Positions 45,353 to 53,100 of a stretch of DNA of 64,000 nucleotides are shown here, piece after piece. Location of the stretch: NCBI RefSeq assembly GCF_958445495.1, contig NZ_CAUCSQ010000020.1, positions 1 through 64,000 of the forward strand, given 5' to 3'. The notes beneath the pieces were generated by a model. That model made no database searches and was not told the DNA's origin. It saw nothing but the letters and a program-made list of their open reading frames with translations. The translations under genes and the position numbers were made by a program. The stretch's first letter is position 1; the number at the start of each line of letters is the position of its first letter. The stretch comes from an uncultured Bacteroides sp. GTDB lineage: Bacteria > Bacteroidota > Bacteroidia > Bacteroidales > Bacteroidaceae.

Positions 45353-46243
45353 CTAAAATATATCATTCATAGTCAAATTAGCCTCACTTTTTAACTGATA
45401 AAAGCAGCTATCATCAAAATTGAACTCAATATTAACGATAGTCCCTGGGAAATTGTTCTTAAGTGCGTTCATACGTACTCGATTTCCACGATATTCCCAA
45501 TATCCATTTGATGATATTATTTGCATTACTCCATTATTTAGCTTTATGAATTCAAGAATTAGACTTAAGCCTAATCCTCCTGTCCTTCCTATTTTAGTCG
45601 TATTCCCATATTTTATAGCCCAATCTATAGCCGTACAAGCATCAAATTCTTCTAAAGGGAAATGGAAATCATTAACATTCTTATGAATAGTTTGTCCTAC
45701 GTCAACGATTGTTATATCCAATCGAGCAGGACTTTTTCGCGGATAATATTGTCCACAAGTATGAATAAATTCACATTTCCCATGAGTTCTCGCATTTTCA
45801 AATATTTCAAAAATACTCTCAGTAATTCTTTTTCCAAGCAATAAACTATGCTTAGGAAAGTCTGATTTTGAAAGAAGTTCTCTTTTTATATAACCATTAA
45901 AAGCATTATCTTGATTATGCTTAAATCTTTGAAAACTAACAACCGTTCCATTGTGGTTATCGGGTAAATCTAAATAATTACTTCCTATAAATCCATTTCT
46001 TGTCAGTATATCTATTAAAGAATTAGACATATTAGAACAAGCTATTTTGACTCTATTTTTTTCCATCAGCAAATAAATAGCTCCTAAAACCGCACACAAA
46101 TTAGCTTCAAACCAACGATTTGAGGAGAAATCCAAATAAATTGTGGTATCACTATATTCTTTCATTTGATGGTATATTGAGACTAATTGCTCATATCCTT
46201 CATAATTACTCCCTATACTTGTCCCTATTTTTATTTCTGGCAT
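45353..46243 (-). CDS. STAS-like plus GHKL ATPase/kinase protein
   Basis: 296 aa. N-terminal half (about 1-100) looks like a second STAS-type fold (TTIYLDFSSNRWFEANLCAV at 33-52). The C-terminal half is a GHKL (HATPase) domain: N-box E146...EN150 (ESIFEIFENARTHG), G1 D181-V-G183 (VDVGQT), G2 220-226 (RTGGLGL). No HisKA dimer domain and no membrane segment, so it is not a classic sensor kinase; it resembles SpoIIAB/RsbW-type Ser kinases or MutL/Hsp90-like switches. First gene of the three-gene module. Confidence 0.72.
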   Translation of the reverse strand: MPEIKIGTSIGSNYEGYEQLVSIYHQMKEYSDTTIYLDFSSNRWFEANLCAVLGAIYLLMEKNRVKIACSNMSNSLIDILTRNGFIGSNYLDLPDNHNGTVVSFQRFKHNQDNAFNGYIKRELLSKSDFPKHSLLLGKRITESIFEIFENARTHGKCEFIHTCGQYYPRKSPARLDITIVDVGQTIHKNVNDFHFPLEEFDACTAIDWAIKYGNTTKIGRTGGLGLSLILEFIKLNNGVMQIISSNGYWEYRGNRVRMNALKNNFPGTIVNIEFNFDDSCFYQLKSEANLTMNDIF

Positions 46244-46377
46244 ACTTTGATTATAAAATTGCTGTAAAAATAGAAATAAAAAAAGAAATGAGAAATATAA
46301 TCTAAATAAAAAGAACTACTATTACAAATTATAGTTGCCCCACATAAAATTATTCCAAAAGGATATATCTTGCCTGC

Positions 46378-46776
46378 TCATTTACTCTTTCGTCTATACA
46401 CCAACCACCTAACAATAACAAAAACTGTGACTATAATCAAACCAAACGACCATCCACCTAATTCCATTTTAATAGATTGCCAACGGGTTAATTGTTTCTC
46501 TACAGGAAAAGGAACCTGCACGGAATCAGTCTTAATTACTGTATCCGTACTATTCACATGCTGATACCTATACAGATACTTATATCTATACTGATATACG
46601 GTATCACCTCTGACAAGTACATAGATGCTATCCTGATTATAGATGCTGTCAACCCGTATACTATCACGTACTTTATATTCGGTTCTCACAGTCTCTACAG
46701 GGATATATTGAGTCCGACATGAAGCAAACCATATTCCCGACATCAGGAACATGGTTATATAAATCAAGGCTTTCAT
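46378..46776 (-). CDS. Probable phage unimolecular spanin (u-spanin)
   Basis: 132 aa. An N-terminal lipoprotein signal ends at C20 (WFASC), a polar, strand-forming periplasmic part rich in Tyr/Val/Asp (21-100) follows, and a C-terminal membrane helix (about 107-126) ends in RRKSK. A lipid anchor in the outer membrane at one end and an inner-membrane helix at the other is the topology of T1 gp11-type u-spanins, which fuse the two membranes in lysis; the length is nearly the same. It overlaps the amidase gene by 4 bp (ATGA) at the end of the lysis cassette. No sequence match is claimed. Confidence 0.55.
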   Translation of the reverse strand: MKALIYITMFLMSGIWFASCRTQYIPVETVRTEYKVRDSIRVDSIYNQDSIYVLVRGDTVYQYRYKYLYRYQHVNSTDTVIKTDSVQVPFPVEKQLTRWQSIKMELGGWSFGLIIVTVFVIVRWLVYRRKSK

Positions 46777-47354
46777 AGCTTCAAATACTTAACGATTCCT
46801 TCAATGTGTATCCGGGCGACTGTATCTTTACCCTCCCGAGACAAAAGGTATTCTACATCATCCTTGTTATCCTGGAAGAAGTTTTCAGTCAGTACTGCCG
46901 GGCAATTTGTATCTCGGCAGATAGCAAGGTTTTGCTGCCAATACAGTTGTCCGGGCATAGGTTTACGAACAGATACAGGAATACATTCTGCTGCTTGAGC
47001 CAAGCAGTCAGCCAACTTCTTGCTATTACCTGACGCATTGTTCGACACAAATACACTCCATCCTTTTGCTTTCATCCAACCATCACCGGAGCCGGCAGCG
47101 TTACAATGAATCGAGATAAGAATAGCCTTCTTCCCCGTTGTACTGTAAATAGCATTTGCCCGTCGGCACCGTTCAGATAAAGGAACGTCCGTATCTTCAT
47201 TCACAATTCGTTCTGCATCAATTCCCAGTTTTCGTAATCCGGACACTACCTTATCAGCTATTTCACGTGAATACGCCCACTCTCTTAATCTTCCATCCGG
47301 TGAACGCTTACCTAGAGTATTCTCACCGTGACCGTTATCAATCAATACTTTCAT
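46773..47354 (-). CDS. N-acetylmuramoyl-L-alanine amidase, phage endolysin
   Basis: 193 aa Amidase_3 domain. Zinc ligands H9 (DNGHG), E25 (REWAYS) and H83 (SIHCNA), catalytic E157 (VLTENFF). No signal peptide, as expected for a holin-dependent endolysin. Cuts the amide link between muramic acid and the stem peptide. Followed by the spanin candidate (4-bp overlap) and preceded by the holin gene (4-bp overlap). Confidence 0.88.
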   Translation of the reverse strand: MKVLIDNGHGENTLGKRSPDGRLREWAYSREIADKVVSGLRKLGIDAERIVNEDTDVPLSERCRRANAIYSTTGKKAILISIHCNAAGSGDGWMKAKGWSVFVSNNASGNSKKLADCLAQAAECIPVSVRKPMPGQLYWQQNLAICRDTNCPAVLTENFFQDNKDDVEYLLSREGKDTVARIHIEGIVKYLKL

Positions 47355-47854
47355 ATTTTTTCTTCTTTATCTAATTCATTCTCGATTCTATCTATTATTC
47401 CCTGTACGTGTGTAGGCGTAGCCCTTTTAAACTCAAAGCGTATCACATGATAAATAATACGGAACGCCCTGTTTTTAGGATAAGCAATTATCAAGTTCTT
47501 AAATGCATTCTGAAGATACACATAGGAGAATACATACGTAATAGTCTTGATAACTAACAAAGAGTTCTCACCGTCTCCTATCAAGGTCATAAAGGAGAAA
47601 ACAACCTCTATGATTATAAGATAAAAAAGAAGTTCGACAAGGGCATTCTTAAACTTGCTCCATTTGAAGTTTTTACAACGTATAATCGAAACGCCGTCAG
47701 CTCTCATTCCACACCAAATATTAAATCCAAACATTATCACCAATGCTATAAGGAAACCTTTGGTCGGTGTTAAATAAGCAAGAAGAGAACTGAACATCGA
47801 AACGAAAATAATTCGTATCTGGTCTACATTAAATAGCTCATACAACCATCTCAT
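47351..47854 (-). CDS. Phage holin-family membrane protein
   Basis: 167 aa with three to four hydrophobic helices (about 14-30, 35-50, 73-92, 102-120), a cytoplasmic basic stretch RCKNFKWSKFKNAL and a charged C-terminus. Resembles the phage holin family 4 (toxin secretion/lysis holin) in size and layout. It overlaps the amidase start by 4 bp. It should open the inner membrane to trigger lysis. Confidence 0.7.
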   Translation of the reverse strand: MRWLYELFNVDQIRIIFVSMFSSLLAYLTPTKGFLIALVIMFGFNIWCGMRADGVSIIRCKNFKWSKFKNALVELLFYLIIIEVVFSFMTLIGDGENSLLVIKTITYVFSYVYLQNAFKNLIIAYPKNRAFRIIYHVIRFEFKRATPTHVQGIIDRIENELDKEEKI

Positions 47855-47864
47855 AATCCTAATT

Positions 47865-48161
47865 TTATAAAATTGAAGCTATAAATGTTGAGAACACAGT
47901 AATCAACCCTGGCAATAAAACAGTAGCTAACGCATCGAGCCAGTCAAAAACATATCCACATTTCTTTTGAATGTACTCAACTACCAATGCAGCAATAACA
48001 GTCGTCCCTAAAGAGACAATAGCTGATTTACAAAAAGAGAGACCTAACAGCAAAAAACAGAAGGCAAGCATCATAACAAAAATAAACATTCCAGCCTTAA
48101 CGTGTGCAGGCCGGTTAGATTTCAAAATCCAATCATACAATACTTTTATACCCATACTCAT
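47865..48161 (-). CDS. Small phage membrane protein, second holin/antiholin candidate
   Basis: 98 aa, three hydrophobic segments (about 25-42, 47-62, 75-97), 10 bp upstream of the holin gene. First gene of the lysis cassette. Small polytopic proteins before a holin are often a second holin or antiholin. Function inferred from position only. Confidence 0.6.
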   Translation of the reverse strand: MSMGIKVLYDWILKSNRPAHVKAGMFIFVMMLAFCFLLLGLSFCKSAIVSLGTTVIAALVVEYIQKKCGYVFDWLDALATVLLPGLITVFSTFIASIL

Positions 48162-48293
48162 AAAGTGTTTAATTATTAATAAAATATTCCGTATAAGACA
48201 AATGTATTGAGTATAATAACAGGTTTCTCAATTTCACAAAATCTTGAAAATCTGTATAGAGATAAACTTCTATAAAACAACAAATTAGAAATC

Positions 48294-48495
48294 TTATCTT
48301 TTTAAGGATACTAAAAAGTATCTCTTGAACAATTGATATATTGAAAGTATTAATCTGTGAACATATAAGAGGTCGATTTGCTCAATATCGTCAGGAACTG
48401 TCTCCCCCATACATTGTAAGACAAACACGATAACGTCCAATATTTCTCTGAATCTGCTGCATTGTCGGTTTTTGAGGGTATTCCAGACCTACCAT
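48294..48495 (-). pseudogene. Small phage gene with a frameshift in a G5 run
   Basis: Minus strand ATG at 48495 gives MVGLEYPQKPTMQQIQRNIG... for about 32 codons until a run of five Gs (48404-48408). Reading on with one G fewer continues as ETVPDDIEQIDLLYVHRLIL... to TAA at 48294. The intact gene would encode about 66 aa. It is either a frameshift mutation in a homopolymer or, less likely, programmed slippage. The rest of 48162-48560 is AT-rich and empty apart from the terminator. Confidence 0.45.
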
Positions 48496-48529
48496 TTAAC
48501 ACTCTTTTCTCTAAAACATTTTAAAACAA

Positions 48530-48550
48530 AAAGCCCCGGATAGGGGCTTT
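48530..48550 (-). terminator. Terminator after the tail-fibre-type genes
   Basis: AAAGCCCC / GGGGCTTT, 5-nt loop, followed on the minus strand by TTGTTTTAAAA. It lies 10 bp past the stop of the first DUF1566-like gene and separates the tail genes from the lysis cassette. Confidence 0.75.
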
Positions 48551-48560
48551 CCAAACGTAA

Positions 48561-49376
48561 TCAGCCAAGAGATAAAGAATCTATTGCGGAAACGGGACGA
48601 ACCCGGCCTGCGCTAGACTTGGAGTAGGTATAAACAGAGCCGTAGTTCATAAGCACGCTCCAAGCGCTGAAGGAGTCGTACTCAGTACTGCTCCAATACC
48701 AATCGGCTGTTAAGATATTTGGACTACCCGACAATGAGGTCAGAAGCTCGTTGATTTCAACCTTATATTTAGCGATAATCATGAGTTCTCCCTCACTGGG
48801 AAGATACCAGCCGGTTTTGTCTTCGAGCCCGTCCTGTTCAAGCGTACACGCTTTATAACTCTTCGCTGCTTCAGCGGCAGGAGCGCCGACAATACCATTA
48901 TTATCCTTGATACCGGCGGTTACATCTATGATAGCGGCGGTATTCTGTTTTCCGTCTGCCGTTTCATAAAGCCCTTGATTACTGATTCCATAGTTCTTGA
49001 CGCCACGGATGTCCGTACCGTACGCTCCCCACTTGAAAGTACGTCCGCCTATGTCATCAATACAGTCACTTTTGGCTATGACAAACTGACGACGGTCAGC
49101 ACGGATACGGAGACCTATACGCAGGTATTTTGAACGGTTATTGGCGCTAAGAGAGTTCCACTCCTCAGTCGTGAAAAACATGCTTGCCCCGTCAGCAATC
49201 CGGAGGGTGGCGAAGGACAGGTCAAGCAGGCCGCCAGACCACCTGATATATTTTGCGATATCGCCCGCAGGCGTACTTTCAGTTACACTGCTAAAACCGA
49301 TTTCCTGCAAAACGCTGATTTGGGAATGTTTGTTCATACGCAAAAGATATGCGTTTTCATTATTCTTGTCTGTCAT
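48561..49376 (-). CDS. DUF1566/C-type-lectin-like phage protein, probable receptor-binding tip
   Basis: 271 aa from the ATG at 49376 (aligns with the start of its paralogue). N-terminal repeat-like region, then the lectin-like domain with GWYLPSEGELMIIAKY, YWSSTEYDSFSAW and RVRPVSA, as in DUF1566 and in hypervariable proteins of diversity-generating retroelements. In the last 40 codons, many exposed residues are encoded by codons ending in C or T (GAC TCC TTC AGC, CTT, TAC, TCT, TAT, TAC TCC, AGC), the pattern left when AAC/AAT template codons are mutated at A. No reverse transcriptase or template repeat was found here. Sits at the end of the tail operon, where fibre-tip genes usually lie. 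Confidence 0.65.
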   Translation of the reverse strand: MTDKNNENAYLLRMNKHSQISVLQEIGFSSVTESTPAGDIAKYIRWSGGLLDLSFATLRIADGASMFFTTEEWNSLSANNRSKYLRIGLRIRADRRQFVIAKSDCIDDIGGRTFKWGAYGTDIRGVKNYGISNQGLYETADGKQNTAAIIDVTAGIKDNNGIVGAPAAEAAKSYKACTLEQDGLEDKTGWYLPSEGELMIIAKYKVEINELLTSLSGSPNILTADWYWSSTEYDSFSAWSVLMNYGSVYTYSKSSAGRVRPVSAIDSLSLG

Positions 49377-49398
49377 AAATAGCATAATATGTTAATGG

Positions 49399-50187
49399 TT
49401 AGTCTTCCGATATTGCCCTCACATGGAGAAGGCTTGTATTTTTATTTTGCGTAAGCATACGTCCCGTATCCGGTTCACACGTCCATGCGCTGGACACATC
49501 ATAATTGGTACTCGTCCAGTAATATTTGTCAGTCAGCAGCATACTGTCGCTGCTCCAAAATACACGCAGCATTTCGTTTATCTGCTCGCGGTAACGATAC
49601 AGAATCATCATATGCCCGGAGGAAGGCAAAAACCAATCCGTATCATCTTCAAGACCGTCGCTCTCTAGTGTGAACGCTTTATACGCAACGGCAGCTTCTG
49701 CGGCGGGAGCGCCTTCGATACCGTTGCTGACCGTACCTTTCAGAGCGCTTAGGATTAAATGGGTATCCTCTTTACCGGTAAAACACGTGTACGCTTTACC
49801 CAAAATCTTTTGGGAAAGCCCGTCGATTGTCTTACCGAGTCCGCCCCAATAAAAACTTGTTGACAGCCCTTCGGCATAACATTCCTGTGCCGCTATGACA
49901 AAAGACTGGGAATGTGCACGGACAAACAGACCGCGGCGGATAAACTTCAATTTGTTCGAAAGAGTCAGGGAATCCCATTCCTCACGTGTAAAATACCATT
50001 TCGAATTGTCTGAGATACGGTTACAAGCGACACGCAAGTCCAGCAATCCGGAGGCCCAACGTATCCGGTCAGGAAACTCACTGGCACGGGAGGCTTCCGT
50101 AATATCGGAAAAGCCCACCGCCTGCAAAGATTTTACTTGTTCCTGCTTATTGAGGCGCAGCAGGGTCGCGCTCTGTTCATTTGTCAT
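49399..50187 (-). CDS. Second DUF1566-like phage protein, paralogue
   Basis: 262 aa. N-terminus (SATLLRLNKQEQVKSLQAVG) aligns with that of the next gene (NAYLLRMNKHSQISVLQEIG), and the C-terminal lectin-like part has DWFLPSSGHMMILYRY and YWTSTNYDVSSAW. The end (HVRAISED) is diverged. The two genes form a tandem pair 22 bp apart after the giant tail protein, so they are probably alternative or heteromeric receptor-binding tips. Confidence 0.65.
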   Translation of the reverse strand: MTNEQSATLLRLNKQEQVKSLQAVGFSDITEASRASEFPDRIRWASGLLDLRVACNRISDNSKWYFTREEWDSLTLSNKLKFIRRGLFVRAHSQSFVIAAQECYAEGLSTSFYWGGLGKTIDGLSQKILGKAYTCFTGKEDTHLILSALKGTVSNGIEGAPAAEAAVAYKAFTLESDGLEDDTDWFLPSSGHMMILYRYREQINEMLRVFWSSDSMLLTDKYYWTSTNYDVSSAWTCEPDTGRMLTQNKNTSLLHVRAISED

Positions 50188-50189
50188 AA

Positions 50190-53100
50190 CTACTTATTGA
50201 TTAAATCGTTTATATCCATGTTTTCTTCTATGAAACGTTCAAGGTATTCATTATAGGATTCACCGTTATAGTACTCAAGAACTTCATTGATGTTCTCTAA
50301 GGTTATTTCATTATAATAGGGTTCACCGCCGTAAGATTCACTATTGAATTTATCAATTTCATTAATAAAAGCAGAAAGGGACATTGTTATTTTCAAACCA
50401 TCAAAATACGCCTTCAGGGATTCCAGTTCTTCATTTTCTATCACAATATTCAAGCGGTATTCACCCAACAAGCAGCACCGGGCCGTATTAGCCCCGTTCT
50501 CATCCACACCACCATATCTTTGGAATCCGGAAAGGAATGAACGGTCACCTTCCATATCAATGCCGGTTACACGAAGATATTTGACGGCCACACATTTTTC
50601 AACCAGGATATTCCAAGAAATCAGTACACAATCTTCAATGAGCAATCTAGTAAGGTTAGAGACGCTTTCAAACGTTATTCCGTTATTCGATAATTTATTC
50701 AAATTACGCAACTCCAGTGTTTGAACAGTAGATGGAAGTACCAACCGGGAAAGTGGAGCACCTGAAGCAAAAGTAACACCTGCAAGTGCAGTCTTATTAG
50801 CTATGAATGTTTCCAGACGTCCATTCTCCGACAAATCCAGGTTAGTGAAAGCCGTGGACTTCAAGCCGGCCATCGCAAGATAACGCAGGTTTTTACAGCC
50901 GTTTACCAGGATTGCGTTCAAGGTTGTCTGTGTCTTTGAACAACTGACATCCAGCCGTTGAAGTCCGCGACAGGTATTAAGATTAAGCGTCTGTAGAATA
51001 GCATGGGAGACATCCGTCAAATCCAGGTTCTTGATTTTGCTCGCACCGTAGATATACTGCGGGTCGTTAACAATCAAATCCTGTTTGAACGTCAGTTCTA
51101 CGGTCGAGTCCTCATCTTCTGCCAATACAGCCGACTGCGTTGTTGTACCGGACGTGTAGCCATAACCGAAATAATATCGTTCCAAGGCCGTAATCTTGAG
51201 CTTACGGTTATCGGTAGAAAATTTATAGCCAAAATAGCAAGCGAAAGAATCCTGGCGATATGTTCCGGCAACATACTGAGCGTCAAGCAAGGCAAAACGG
51301 TTCTTTATCATAAAGGTCCTGTGAGCGTAGCGGCTTCCCTGCATGGCATACAGATAGTCATAGAACTTGGCTCCTTCAAGGGTTTCAACGCCTTCAATCA
51401 GGGGGGTGATGTATTTAAACTCACCGTCTTTATTGTAGATCCGTTCACACCAGTTACCCATCATTTTGACATTGAACATTTCCAGGACTTCTTCTGTACT
51501 CATATTGCTACGAATCACTCCGGCAACCTCCATCAATTTCTCCTTTAGTCCGGTACGTACCAAATCCCAAAGGACACTATCATGTCCGGCAAATGCATAC
51601 GAACCGATAGAATCGTCAAACGTTTCATGCGTGATGATATAACCGTATTTCAGGACAGAATCATTACGGACTCCCAACAGGGTATCCATATCATACGGTA
51701 AAATGTACCAGCGAAGACCATCCCAGGTGCTGAACATCATGTTCTTTGCCCGGCTATCGACACCCATGAGGTAATCAGTTATCAGATACCAGCCACACAG
51801 GAAATTGACATCAAAGTAATCGGTGACCTCTGCCGCGAATTTTGCAGGATTACCCTTACAGGATTGCACCCATTCCCATAAACGCCTTACGGCCGCTTTG
51901 TCTTCCTCATCAGCATCCTCCCACTCCCTGTCCGGCTTGAATCTAAATTCAAGTCCTTCTGCAAAATTTTCGGCGGTAATGTTGGAAGTGCCGAAAAGAC
52001 AAAGCGGATGGGAGTTATTCAAGAACTCAAGACAAATACACTTGTTACGGGTTTCTCCCAGGGTGGCAGCATCATTGAAGCCTTCAATTCCCTCGAATCC
52101 GTAAACTATATGCGAATCCGATTTCTCATTATTAAAGTTATACTTGCCGTAATAGGCTTCATTGCAGAACAGGTCAAACGGTTCGCCATCCACTCCGATA
52201 CGGACGTCATACGGTCCGGTATATGCTGCCTGGGGCGGTGTGAGGAAACCGCACTTGCGCCAAACGTCACAAACGAGACGGACGGCTCCGGTATTGTGGG
52301 TGGAGGATGAATCGGAGAAGTCAGCTTTGAAACAGAAAATGCTGACTGGCCGTGCGCCCGGTTTGAAAGAATACGTCAGGTCTGGTACATTAACCCCGTT
52401 AACTTCAAGGGTAGTACCGTATTTCCCGGAACGTTCAAAGTAAATCCTGTAATTCTTACGAGGATATGTGGTAGAGGACGTACCCTGTATCCGAAGCCCC
52501 GCATTACGAAGAATGAAATCATATTCCTTTCCATACTTGGAATAGAAATAGACATGGACGGGCACTTCAAATTTCTTATTGTTGGTTGCATTAACGAGAT
52601 CAACATCGCCCACGATGAGCATCACGCTCTTGCCTTGAGCACGCAGTTTTTCAATATCCACATCCGTGCCTTCATCATTCATCACATCGTTTTTCCGAAA
52701 CAATGTGACCATTTCCTCAGCAGTCGGACGGTCAACGAAGTAGTTGGTCAGTTCCTCATCATCAGTCAGGGAACGCTTGTAAACGCGAAGATTCTTCAAG
52801 TCTACATCCGCAGCATCCGAATGGACCGTTATGGTAGCAGCTTCTTCCTGGCGGAAACTTTCGGTTGCCGCATACTGCTTACCACCGCATCTGATTCCGT
52901 TGACATACAACTCCAACAGACGTTTGGGCGATTTTGGATTAATGACGAAAGCTATCTTCAAATCCAGGTCAGAGGCAAACAGGGTACTGACTTCGGAGCC
53001 GCCGGAAGCAAGCATCCTCGCTTCCTGAGTTGTTACCTGGAAACCAATTCCTCCCGACATACAAGAGAGGATAATGCCGTTACGGTCTGTCACGTTGGAA

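Noticed and set aside
48162..48560. Reverse transcriptase or template repeat of a diversity-generating retroelement.
   Set aside because: The stretch was read on both strands; only a broken 66-codon gene and a terminator were found.
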